In this document: in pieces, positions 48,378-59,212 of the stretch
Position numbering within the stretch: the stretch's first letter is position 1
How the letters are laid out: each line of letters begins with the position of its first letter
The notes under the pieces: model-generated
What the model was told of the DNA's origin: nothing
The model's database searches: none
What the model saw: only the letters and a program-made list of their open reading frames with translations
Position numbers and translations under genes: made by a program
From: Lasiosphaeris hirsuta
Taxonomy: Eukaryota > Ascomycota > Sordariomycetes > Sordariales > Lasiosphaeriaceae
Length of the DNA: 64,000 nt
Direction of reading: 5' to 3'
Assembly (NCBI GenBank): GCA_030549175.1
Contig: JAUKUA010000003.1
Coordinates: forward strand, 2,046,001 to 2,110,000

Positions 48378-48666
48378 TTAGTGAGTGGCCTTCTGCTTGT
48401 TGGCCTCGGCCGAAGCGTCGTCGCGGGTCTCCTTGGTCTTGTCGGAGAGGGCGTTGCCAGCGGCCTGGACACTTGAGGGGGGGGTTAGCTGAGTGTTGAA
48501 AATGGGAGCAGTGCAGCATTATGTGCAGGACAAAAAATTCTTACCGATCGGTAATACCGACGTTGTTGTCCTTGGCAACCTCCTTATTGGCCTCCTTGGA
48601 AGCACCGTGAGCAGTGGAGGTGATCTTGTCAGAGACGTAGTTACCGGCGTTCTTGATGGTATCCAT
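48378..48666 (-). CDS. grg-1: Small GRG-1/CCG-1-like glucose-repressible stress protein
   Basis: A 71-residue, highly charged, soluble protein without membrane segments. Exons 48666-48545 and 48471-48378, joined across a 73-base GTAAGA-AAG intron with a CAGCTAAC branch site, keep frame. The start MDTIKNAGNYVSDKI and the SKEANKEVAKD block are characteristic of the Neurospora glucose-repressible, clock-controlled GRG-1/CCG-1 family. The end (ASAEANKQKATH) repeats the same Ala/Glu/Lys pattern. The function of the family is unknown; transcripts rise on glucose loss, light and stress. The leader is C/A-rich and low in G, and a TATATAA box sits about 130 bases upstream, both typical of highly expressed genes. 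Confidence 0.9.
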
Positions 48667-48794
48667 GGTGATAGATGGGGTGGTTGTGATTGGTTTTTGT
48701 TGAGAGAAGTTTTGAAGATTGTTGTCTGAGTGTGAGGTGTGAGAGTGTGTGATGATGAAGAGGGAAAGGAATCTTGGAGGGTGGAAAGATTGGG

Positions 48795-48801
48795 TTATAT
48801 A
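48795..48801 (-). promoter_or_regulatory. TATA box of the GRG-1-like gene
   Basis: TATATAA on the minus strand, 129 to 135 bases upstream of the start codon at 48666. A C/A-rich, G-poor leader (48667-48760) follows it, as in strongly expressed fungal genes. No transcript start is known here. Confidence 0.55.
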
Positions 48802-51800
48802 CTCGGAGTGGGTCAAGCAGTGGGCAGGACAGTCCCAGCTAATGCAGGTTGTTTGTAGGCAATAGGGGATGGAATCATGTGAAGTGACCAACGACGTCAT
48901 GGGCAACTGCCGCGACAGTCGTGGTAGTGTAGACAGGCAAGAGCTCCTTCATGCCTCCATCCCATCGTTTGCGTCCGTCTGGCCACACCAGAGACGGCAA
49001 GCACCCACCTTGCCACGCTTGCCCACGTCAAAGGAGACTACTAGGCGGGCCGGGCAGCTAAAAGCCACACTTAATTGCCCTGTTGGCTTCCTGCAAAACC
49101 CCAAACCTGTGGATCAAGCCATTCATGACGTCAAGTAGTGGCTTGAAGACGCGGGGATGAACCCGCATGGACATCGGTCCCGCGTAAGGTGCGGCTTAAA
49201 ACTATTGAGCATGGGAGCAAACTACGCAGTGCCTAGCCCCGTCGCGTCGTGCTAGTACCAGGGCGTACATACCTACTTAGCTTCGGTCTTTCAGCCCTCT
49301 AGTCCCTGACAGTAGTTCAGAGGCCGCGCATAGCCGTAGACGAGACTAGCTTTCCGGACCTCCATTGAGAACTCCAAAACTTCATCGCTAACGATGGCTC
49401 GATAATTCCTAAGATACCGCCAAAAACATTCATGCTGCTCCTATCAGTTCGGCTCAGAGGCCAGGGCAGGCTCGTGAAAACGCATCCGGGTGGGCTGACG
49501 CTCCCGAGAACTTGGCCCCCACATACCCCTGTCAGTGACGCAAGATGAATCTCTCCGCAAACCAGTTACAAGCTCTTATTGGTCAGTGCAGAGTTGTCTG
49601 CAAGCACGATGACGAAACCACTTTGAGCACTTGTGGGGTAACTGTCAGGGGCACTGTTGCCTCATTCAATCATTCAATACTATCATCGGACTTCTCCCTC
49701 AGCGGGGCAGTGATAGAGTTGCGAGTCCAATTATATGGCATAATTCTACCGAATCTGACCACAGATGACAACATGTACACATACAGTATGATGTAAGTAT
49801 AGTCATCTGCAATTGTGCAGAGCAGTCACAGCTGACCCATCATCGATCGACCTGGTTTGAGAGCTTGGATCGCCGATGAAGTTTGCCCTGGGACGGCGGC
49901 TTCTCGCGTGTACTTACTATGAGCCACCAGGACTCAACTAAGCCTCACCGGAGCTTCTAGTCCGGCTCTTTCCATCGCACCACGGAACCCCGTGGCAGAT
50001 GAGGCAGGTGCGATAAACATCCATGGCCAGCAGGAAGATATTTGTGCGCCTGCCTAGTCTCTAAAAGCTGCAAGCCATCGATGGTGTTGGATCTCCTGCA
50101 GAAGTTGAGCACATACATCGCAATTTGACCCATGCAACTCTACGGAGCACACCGACTATCTGGGCGGAACCTTGGGGGTGCCGAAGCAGCCATGTACCAT
50201 ATAACACCGCAATCGCAACTGCCGGGCCCGGAGTGTCCAAGTTAGCATCGCCCTGCCGATCTACTAATTCTTAGTCGTTTGCTCTCGTCGGGTTTCTTCC
50301 CGCCTGATTCCATCCCTTAGCTTAGGGTTTACTTCGAAGTAGCCCCTGTTCTTCCCTGCATCACGGTGGAAGCGCTTGTAAAGCATCTCTGGTCCTTGGT
50401 CTAATGGAAAGGGGGCCCGCCGAAACCCACTCTACAAACACCATGTGTCTTTGCGACTTTCCACCTACGTGCCACCCTACTAATCCAATTGCCCACTTCA
50501 TGGTTTGAGGTGAGCAGCTTTAGCATGAAGCCGGGTGTTTTCGTTGAGATCAGAGGTGTTGCCAGTATTTCTCAGATTACCAGATCGCCTGCGCCAGGTA
50601 GAAGCTGCATCATCCTCGAGTAACCATAGGAACTCGTATATAAAGCCCATACCCCTCTCAGCCTCAACATCGAGCTCGTGGGTCTGGTTGAGTTTGCTTA
50701 TCAACTATGGTGTGATAACACCGCGACGTCCTGGGCCCGTTGCAGATAGAGATGAAAGCGAACCAACGGACTACCTACCAAATGCAGGTCAATTCAGAGC
50801 AGTTTGGGACCGTTAGGTAATCTTTTGAGCAGGGCTGGCACTCCCATACAGCTCAAGGAGGAACCAATCTTTGACGAGCCGACATACTACTTCCCCCCGA
50901 AAGCTCCAAACATACCAACCATTACGACGTGAAATGTGGGAATTTCACTAGATGTTCTTCTTGACACACCGAGTTTGTTTTCTTGGCAATCATTGTTGAA
51001 CCTAACAACACATGCCCGTTGTATCATTCACATCCGATATTATATCGCTGTACCGTTGTCTCAGGAAACTTCAAATGTTACGTATGAGCTCCTAATTGAC
51101 CCCTAGTGCCAGATTCAGAACCCCGGGGCTATAGTGCGCGAATTGGAGCCCAATGACCGGGTACATTCGGACTTGATCGACATGACCCCCTATCAAGCCT
51201 GAACAATCTCGCGCATTCTTCGAAGCGTCGATCGTACGGCTGCGGCAGCGAGAGTGCTTCGAGAACTCACCATCAGTATCAGTCCGTTAAAAGAAGATAC
51301 GATGGTACTAAACTTACGAGAGCAGATATGCCGCCCCAGTCAAAGTCCTCTTGCACCGGTGGCACTCCTAGATGCCGCAGGCGACTCGCTGGACTGCCTT
51401 CTTTCCGCAGAATGCGCTGATAGCCAATGTGCGCAAGCATTGTAGCAAATACGTTGCTTCTCCGGGGACGAGGGGGAACACGCCAAATGTATCGAGCATT
51501 CTGCGGGATTTCCAGACGTTTGGCTTGCCAATTAACATAATATTGGGAAGCGATGTCGATTTTTGATGCCGTGGAGCGCTATACCTTGTACCATACTTCC
51601 CGGTGATGCCGACCTCTGCTCGAGTGTCAGCTGCTAGTGGTACAAATGGGCAAGCTACGTGTTGCAGAGAAATAAAGACCTGCTGGTTGTTCGTTTCGCC
51701 ATTTTTTATATTGCGGCTGCCGCGTGTTTCTCCGGGGGTGGACAGTGATGCCAATACAAACAGACCAAAGACGGCGGTTGTGGTGATTTGGTGGAGAGGT

Positions 51801-53149
51801 TTAGGAGTTGCTGTGGAACTGCAGTGAGGGTCACGTCCCTCAAATGTGGTCGGGTGCCGATTTTCAGAAAGGTGCGATGGGCTCTCAGTGTAGACGTATG
51901 CTCTTCAGGCAACCGGCTGTCTGAGAACAGGAAACCACACTACAAGTATTTTGAGGGAGATAGACAATCACTCTACCACTGAATATCCATGCAGAACCCC
52001 GTACATCGGTGGTTGATGTCCACTTCTGAGCAAACAAAGAGATTAAGCAGGAGATACGGGCGGCGGCAGGTTGAAGGATAAGTTATCTGGGCTGAGCAGT
52101 CGGTTGGATGGTTTCACTTATCTCTTGGGCCAAGTCTTGTTGTTGATAGCCCGACGCTCGAGGAGGAGTTGGGTACCGACTGTAGAGAGCGCCACATGCA
52201 GCAGGAACCTAGCCTATCTGCGTATAGCACCAAGATAGCGCCGTGTCAAGTCTAAGGATGCCTCTCGGATTCAAGAGGGGGGAAGAGGGTAGGGGTCAAA
52301 ACATGGGGTCCGACTTGCAGGCGTTTAAAACCTACCAGGGAGATCCCGCAAAGGCATCCCCATGTGCTTACCCCACCATTCATTGGAACGTCTCTACCGA
52401 AAGTTACACGGCCAGTGACAACCGAGATAATCGCCAGCTAGTCCCGTCAAAGAGGACCAAAGCGATCTCCAAATATACGTTGTTTCTCTAGGGCCGTTCT
52501 TCGCGGCGCAAGTGCAAGGTCTCCTTTCCAATTTGCCATCTGGTCGTCAAACCAACTGTATGGCACGTTTATCGGAAACCCTATTTTGTTCGTCAAGTAG
52601 AATAGCTGTGAGATCATGAACCAATCCAATGAAGATGCCCGTGGGCTCGATCGCTATGTCCACACCCAGCATCGAATTAGCTGCCTCGACTTGACACTGG
52701 CAGTCTGTTGTGCGCTGTCTCGTGGCTGATTCTAGGCTTGGCTGGGTGTTTGATGACGAGGGGCGAGAAAAATAACGTGGCACTTATCAGACCACCATAT
52801 TTATCTTGCAAGGCCATATGTAGTACACCAAATTTTGATGTGAATTTACAAAGGCCTGAATTCGGCTTGCATATTTCAGGATCATCAGAAAGCAGTGCCG
52901 TCTAGTCTGGGCGTTTGCGGCGGCAGCGGAAAGCAGGGACAACCCAAGCTGATCACGCTCTGAGACAGATCTGGCTCGTGCACGCAAGCCACCCCCGCCA
53001 CCCCTAGAGCTATCGCATCTCGTCATCTCTCACCGCCCATCTGCAGATAGCTAAAACGGATAACGACGGTAGGCCGTTGCTAGGCCGGGAGCTGAGGGGT
53101 TGATGGGCGGTATTTATCTCTCAGAGATGTGAGAAGAGGAAACAGTTGC

Positions 53150-53174
53150 AAAAAAAAAAAAAAAAAAAAAAAAA
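53150..53174 (+). repeat. A25 homopolymer
   Basis: Twenty-five consecutive A residues lie about 550 bases upstream of the DnaJ start codon, directly before a heat-shock-type palindrome. Poly(dA) tracts exclude nucleosomes in fungal promoters, so an open promoter is plausible. Confidence 0.8.
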
Positions 53175-53186
53175 GGTTCTAGAACC
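53175..53186. promoter_or_regulatory. Candidate heat-shock element upstream of the DnaJ gene
   Basis: The palindrome GGTTCTAGAACC holds the TTCnnGAA core bound by heat-shock factor. A further GAATCTTC core lies near 53306-53313. Their place upstream of a Hsp40 gene fits heat-shock control. Confidence 0.55.
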
Positions 53187-53725
53187 TACTCTTTGCTGGA
53201 TATTTCACAATTGAATGGAAAGTGCTGTTTTTGCTGCCCGTGACACTCGCGCAAAGCATTTACGCAGGCACTGCGTCACTACGCCGAATCCGATAGGCTC
53301 ACCGTCGAATCTTCTACAAGCTTGGAGTGCAACACCCTGGACGCCCTCCCGCTAAGGGCTTTTTCGCCTTTGTCTTTCGCCCTCTGCCCTCGACCAGTGA
53401 CAGCCTCTTCCAACTCTTTGCACTTTGTTGTCTGCAATTGCAACCCGAAACCAACTCCTGCAAGATTTTGCACATTCTACATCATCCTAGCGCACCCTTC
53501 ACTCTTTGAGAGCTATCGCGAAGAGAATCCTGCGTTGCGAATTCTTAAGCTGCGATTTTGAGGGCGGCAATCAGCTGTTGTTACTGATCATCCGATTCGA
53601 TTACACGACATCGGTCACGAGAACACAGATTGAGCGACTCAAATACCTACCACCTGTCAATTTCCCTCTACCTTTTCCTCCATCGCCTTTGCACTTTTAT
53701 TCAGGAAGCACGAATAACAGTCACC

Positions 53726-55023
53726 ATGGTAAAAGAAACCAAGCTCTACGACGCACTGAGCACCGTCCCTACAGCTACACAGGACGAGATCAAGAAAGCT
53801 TACCGGTAAGCCTCGCATGGTCTTGACACGCAAACTAGTCTCCGAGACCCTCCTTCTTTGTCTGCACGAGCTTGCGGGCTGTGTTGCAGTGCTTCAAGTT
53901 TCTTCTTTCCTCTCTTCCCCTCCGAGAAATGGTTATTAGATCGCAAATATGCAAGCCCCGTGCTAACTCACATCAGAAAAGCGGCCCTAAAATGGCATCC
54001 CGACAAGAACAAGGACAATCCGGAGGCCGCCGAAAAGTTCAAGGAGTGCTCTCTTGCATACGAAATCCTATCCGACCCCGAAAAGCGAAAGACGTATGAT
54101 CAATATGGCCTCGAGTTCATTTTGCGCGGCGGTCAAGCACCGCCTCCCGATGCCGGACCGAATCCCTTTGCTGGCGCCACTGGCGCTGGTGGTATGCCCG
54201 AGTTCAGCTCATTCTTCTTCGGTGGTCCTGGCGGAGCAGGCAGCAGTCGGTTCTCGTCGTATACAACAACCGATCCAGAGGAGCTCTTCCGAAATTCCTT
54301 CCGTAGCGATGGCGGGCTCAGTGGAAGCCCGTTCGCCGACATCTTCCGAGAAGCCGCCGGCGGTGGAGGCTCTCATCGGATGCGTGGTTCCTTCAGCGAG
54401 AGTACACGCAGCGCGCGCCAGCCCACGCCAGAAGTCACAACGGTTGAGCGGCCGTTGCCGCTGTCACTGGAGGACCTGTACGCAGGCGTGACCAAAAAGA
54501 TGAAGATCAAGCGCAAGATGTTCGATGAGACAGGAAAGCGGACTACGACCGACACCGTTTTGGAAGTCCCTATCAAGCCCGGTCTCAAGAAGGGCAGCAA
54601 GATTCGGTTCAAGGGCGTCGGGGACCAAGAGGAGGGTGGGCAACAAGATTTGGTCTTTATTGTTGAGGAGGTAAGCTCGATCTCCGCCACCACTTGTGCA
54701 TGTCCCAGATGGCTAACATTCTCTCACAGAAACCGCATCCCCTCTACGTTCGCGAAGGCGACGACCTAGTACACAACGTCGACTTGGAGCTCAAGGAGGC
54801 GCTGACAGGGTGGAAGCGGACCATTACGACAATTGATGGCAAGAGCCTGAGCGTTGAGAAGGCAGGACCAACACAACCTGGCAGTTCAGATTCGTATCCC
54901 GGCCTCGGCATGCCTATCTCGAAGAAACCCGGCCAACGCGGCAACTTTGTTGTCAAGTACAACGTCAAATTCCCCACGAGTTTGACATCGGCCCAGAAGC
55001 AAAATTTGCGGGAGATATTGTAA
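53726..55023 (+). CDS. sis1: Type II DnaJ/Hsp40 co-chaperone, Sis1/Psi-like
   Basis: Co-chaperone that stimulates Hsp70 ATPase activity and delivers clients in the cytosol and nucleus. Exons 53726-53805, 53977-54670 and 54730-55023 give 355 residues in frame. The J domain occupies residues 1-70, with the HPD motif at 34-36 ([10 protein letters not shown]). The 171-base first intron interrupts it just before RKAALKW. A Gly/Phe-rich region follows ([15 protein letters not shown]). Two C-terminal substrate-binding domains follow, with [20 protein letters not shown] at the start of the first and [18 protein letters not shown] in the second. No zinc-finger CxxCxGxG repeats are present, which makes it type II. 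An A25 tract and heat-shock-type elements lie upstream. Confidence 0.95.
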
Positions 55024-56744
55024 ATACCCCACCACCACGACAAGACCAACACCACCCAGGGCACTACAACTGGGCTTGCATTTGGGCGCTTCAGGCGGTC
55101 CGCGGAACGGTCATCGTTTTGTTTAGTCTATTCCTTTCCGTTGTATACACGATGATCATGTGTTTCCGGACAGAGGGGGTTGTGGCATCATGCAAGGCTC
55201 GGTACATAAATATTACGACAAGGGAGGTGTTTCGGAGTTTTGACTGTTATCCTTTTGTACGGGGTAGGTTTCGGGGCATATTCAAGGTTGGGGGAGCGTG
55301 GTGTTTTTCAGCACTTACCCTCTTGACTTTTTTTTTTTGGGGGAGGAATGTTTATCACGAAATTGACAACGAATTCTTTGCTAGTTATAGAGTAATTGAA
55401 CTTGCTCACCGGTGCCCGGCGAGTTTGAACCCTACATCCATTTCTCCAATGTTCGTGCGACTATTGATGGCAACCTGAAGCCTACGTCTAGGTTGACGTA
55501 CATACAATGATACAATGGTGGTACAAGGATCGCGCAGTCTTTCAAGCCAAGGACAGCGCAGGAGCACAATAGTACAAGAGCACGAGGTCTTGGACCCCCA
55601 AGCTGCGGCTTCCTCCTCGACTTCGAGCCCCAAACAATAGCCGCCTTGAACAAGCCAGTTCGGACAAACAAAGACCGGTCCAACGTGCCCAAGCCCCCTC
55701 GACGCAACGCACCCGCCCCCTCACCAGCCCCGTTTATCGCGGTCTCGGCTTGATGCAGGTCTTTTGTCCCTCGTTCGATGGGACAGGCCCCCCCAGTTTT
55801 CTCAGACACATCCGCGCTTCCCCGCTACGACTTACCGTTGCCGACGAGAGCTGCAACGGGAGGCCAAGGAAAAAGAAACCAGGATCGCATCCGCTGGTGT
55901 GAGTGGTGGTGGCTTGCATGGGGCAGGTTGGGCCTGGCCGATCAAAGTGCAAAAGCGATGCGGAGCTGAGCTGGTTTGCGTGGTGATGGGGGTGGGACGA
56001 GGGAGGAGGGGTTCGCTGCGAAGAGGGAACTCCTCTCTTAGGTTTGGACCCCTCTTTTCGGGGGCGGGAGACATTTGGGTAGACTAACCGTATTCTTTTC
56101 TCATTTTTCCTCTGGGTGTTTATTTCTTCGTAGATTTTATGGGATAGCTGTACGGCGTGTCTGTCCATGAATTCTTTCTACACTGGTCGAAACCTGCTGC
56201 CGCATTTTCCGTGATCGCTGAGGGGGGGTTGCTCGTGTTTCCAGGTCCATAAGCCCCGCCGTGCCTATGACGACATGATCGACACTTTTCATCCGGGCCG
56301 CGCTTTCTCGGACAGCTTGCCGTCGCTCAGAGTTGAGGGATTGACAACGCTGCCCGGGAAGCTGCTGCGTTTCGCATATGCTCACGGCGCAGAAACATGG
56401 TAGGGAACAAAAATTTCGGGACACAAGGCCCCTAGCTGTCGGTCAGAAATGGGACGGCCGCAGATAAGAAAGATTTTATTCCGTGAATTATAAGTACCAA
56501 ATAAAATGCCACGATTATTTGATGTGTAAGAGACGAGCGTGACGCATGTGAAAGTTTTGCTTCGCACCTGCCTAGACTGACTCTAGCTGGAATCTTCTCT
56601 TCTCCCCATCAGGACGTTGAGAAGAAGCCACGTCCTGTTATTCAAACCTGCAATTATTCAACGACAACGACGATCTCCATCCCAGCCTCGGCCCCTCAAG
56701 CAAAGCAGAAGTTACAGAACCACCAGCCCACCCAAATCGTAACA
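55024..56744. other. Intergenic, no supported gene
   Basis: The first few hundred bases are probably the DnaJ 3' untranslated region; the last few hundred hold the promoter of the HAD phosphatase gene. Minus-strand frames around 55432-56168 overlap each other and are not convincing. Confidence 0.55.
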
Positions 56745-57533
56745 ATGACCAAGGTAAGCTTCCTCGCTCCTCTCAGCCCGCCCCGTCTAACCTCCCCCCA
56801 GATCACGACCCTCCTCCTCGATTGCGACAACACCCTCGTCCTGTCCGAGGACCTCGCCTTCGAAGGCTGCGCCGACCTGATCAACAAGATCGCCGCGTCT
56901 AAGAATGTGCCGCTACAGGCACCCTTCACGGGGCCCGACCTGATCGTCGAGTTCGTCGGACAGAACTTCCGCGGCATGATGGTGTCGCTCCAGAAGCGGT
57001 ACGGCTTCGACCTGCCGCCCGCCGAGCTCGACGACTACGTGCGCCGCGAGGAGGACGTGGTCATCGCCAAGCTCGAGGAGAAGCTGGCGCCGTGCCCAGG
57101 CGTGGACGCCGAGCTCGCGCGGCTGTCCGGGTCGGGCCGGTACCGGCTGGCGGTGGTGAGCAGCTCGGCGCTGAGGCGGGTCCGCGCCAGTATCGAGAAG
57201 GTCGGGCAGGATAAGTACTTTGGCGAGCATGTGTACAGCGCGGCGACGAGCCTGCCGACACCCACGAGCAAGCCGGATCCGGCCATCTACCTGTGGGCGA
57301 TGGACAAGATGGGCGTCAAGCCCGCGGAGTGCGTTGCCGTGGAGGATAGCAAGAGCGGGACCCTGAGCGGGACGCGTGCCGGCATCAAGGTGGTGGGATA
57401 TGTCGGCCCCTATCCTGACGGGGAGAAGGAGAGGATGGAGAAGGTGCTGACCGAGGCGGGTGCGGTGGTCATCATGCGCGACTGGAGTGAGCTTGGGTCA
57501 ATTTTGGCCAAGATCGAGAGCGGGAGTGAATAG
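56745..57533 (+). CDS. HAD-superfamily phosphatase/hydrolase
   Basis: Haloacid-dehalogenase-type hydrolase, most likely a small-molecule phosphatase. I read a nine-base first exon (56745-56753, MTK), a 48-base intron (GTAAGC to CCCCAG, branch GTCTAAC) and a second exon 56802-57533, for 246 residues. The four HAD motifs are present: DCDNTLV (D10 nucleophile, D12 acid/base), VVSSSA (motif II Ser), SKPDPA (motif III Lys) and VEDSKSG (motif IV Asp). A helical cap follows motif I, as in subfamily I enzymes such as beta-phosphoglucomutase-like and sugar-phosphate phosphatases. Substrate cannot be told from sequence. The intron is a multiple of three without a stop, so retention would only add 16 residues after MTK. 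Confidence 0.9.
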   Translation: MTKVSFLAPLSPPRLTSPQITTLLLDCDNTLVLSEDLAFEGCADLINKIAASKNVPLQAPFTGPDLIVEFVGQNFRGMMVSLQKRYGFDLPPAELDDYVRREEDVVIAKLEEKLAPCPGVDAELARLSGSGRYRLAVVSSSALRRVRASIEKVGQDKYFGEHVYSAATSLPTPTSKPDPAIYLWAMDKMGVKPAECVAVEDSKSGTLSGTRAGIKVVGYVGPYPDGEKERMEKVLTEAGAVVIMRDWSELGSILAKIESGSE

Positions 57534-57684
57534 ATTTGGGCTGGCATGTGGATACGACGTGAGCTATGGCTTCAGGTTACAGCATCATGATCCTCGGTAC
57601 TCGGCGCATTATGACTATTACTCAGCACATCATAGATTTCGGCTATAGTTAGGGGAAGCATGATAAAAGCGGCTGCTGGTTGGG

Positions 57685-59212
57685 TCAATTCCGCCAGTCC
57701 ATAAGAAAACTGTTTACACTCTGGAGGGTTGCTCGGCTGGGGTTTGCATCGGGTCGTGCTGTCATAATGTGCCCCAACTTGATCCGGATTGCCGTCTTGG
57801 TGAATGGTCCTCTGGATGTTTGATGGGCTCGGCCCCCCGAGGCGTCAAAGCACCAGCAGGAGAGCGCGAGAGCCACGCCAACAGACAGATCCCTGCCAGT
57901 ATCGCACAGCACCACCACTTTTGCCTCAGGCGAACCTCTAGGCCTTTCCAGGAAGCGCGACACAAACTCGCAAATGTGTGGCAAAGCGTCGCGCAGCAGC
58001 CGGCTGGCAATCTTCCCCTTACCGAGGCCAACCTCGAGATATGAGGTGGACCGTGTCCAAGCGCTCTGGTCTGTCGACTTGGGAGTAAGAGAGACGACAC
58101 AGCACCCGGAGGCCAGTGAAGCCTCAAGCGCCGAATAGAGCCCGACGAAGATGCAATGTGCCACCTGCTCCACGTCGGAGGCGGTAGCTCTTTCAACCTC
58201 AGACTCGGCGACGAGAGACTCAATCAGGCCCGGGAGGTCAGGCTCAGGGGTTGACAAAAGTTTGTAGGCGTGTTTCCAGAAGATGAGTGCGGTGAGGCCG
58301 AGGGCCCAGTTCTCGGTGTCGTCGCCAGCCCCCTGGATATACCCACTCTCGCTGAGTTCGGTGCCCACGACCTGCCTCGAGCTCGTGCAGCAGACGACGG
58401 GGTGGAATGACTTTGCAACTGTCTCGGCCAAGTCTGGAGAGAGATCGTCTTCTCGAGTGACCCACAGAGGTCTCAGGGGCTTCTTCAGATGTTCCCGCAG
58501 GGAAGTGAGGTTGAGGTCTAGTGCTCTGAGTGATTCCAGAAACTCGGGGAGTCTAGCCTCTATTTGGCTCTTCTCTGAGTCGGAGACGGCATTGGGTGGA
58601 ACAAAGAGGCGGTGGGATGCTGCGTCGTCGGGAAACAGGGCCCGGTTGAGGACGCAGCACCATACCGGCACGGTTTTGCTGAGAGCATCCGGCATTCCTA
58701 GCCTAAGGGTCAGCCTGAGCGCTGACATAGTTAGAAAGAGATAAAGGGCCCCAGTCACATACGTTTGCCCCTTCGGGTAGAGTCCACAATGATGCATCTG
58801 TGGCGGCGAGCTTTTGTCAGCCATCCATTTTTACAGCCATGAGAAATTCACATCTACAAATACGGAAAAAAGATGGAACGAACCCATCACGACGCCCAAT
58901 CAACTCCAGAAGTTGCAAGTTCAGGCGTCTTGTGCTAAACTTCCACTGGCCGGCATGGCCGTCAGTGCTCTTGAAGTAGGCAGACGCTGCCTTGAGTCTA
59001 GAGTCGATGTACCAGCTGCCGCACCGCTCATTCGCTACCAGCGGGAGATTCAAGGTAGCCGCAACATCCCCGACGAAGGAAGCATCTTGCTGAATCGACT
59101 TGAGCCGATTTGTGATGGACAAATTCGAGCGCTTGAGATCGCCTAGGATCTTGGAGAAATTGTGGTTGGCCTGATCTGAGAATATGACCTCGGAGAGTGT
59201 GGGTGCTGGCAT
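57685..59212 (-). CDS. rit1: Initiator tRNA A64 2'-O-ribosylphosphate transferase (Rit1)
   Basis: Modifies adenosine 64 of initiator tRNA-Met with a 2'-O-ribosyl phosphate, keeping it out of elongation. Exons 59212-58884, 58797-58763 and 58697-57685 give 458 residues in frame. The N-terminal part has FVGDVAATLNLPLVANERCG and STDGHAGQWKFSTRRLNLQL. The 35-base middle exon encodes CIIVDSTRRGK, and MPDALSKTVPVWCCVLNRAL follows. These are diagnostic of Rit1. The C-terminal domain has a dual-specificity-phosphatase-like fold with a P-loop-like CDTGRDLSVG motif (C386). It is convergent with the HAD gene 150 bases away. Confidence 0.95.

Larger units (their letters stand above)
48802..53725. other. 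Intergenic about 4.9 kb, no supported gene
   Basis: Divergent flank between the GRG-1-like gene and the DnaJ gene. Short ORFs (for example 51754-51368 on the minus strand) begin at non-ATG codons and match nothing. Close to the DnaJ gene are an A25 run (53150-53174) and heat-shock-type elements. I see no tRNA or 5S rRNA signature. Confidence 0.55.

Noticed and set aside
51368..51754. 128-codon minus-strand ORF
   Set aside because: It begins at a non-ATG codon, has no recognisable domain, and has no splice-supported extension.
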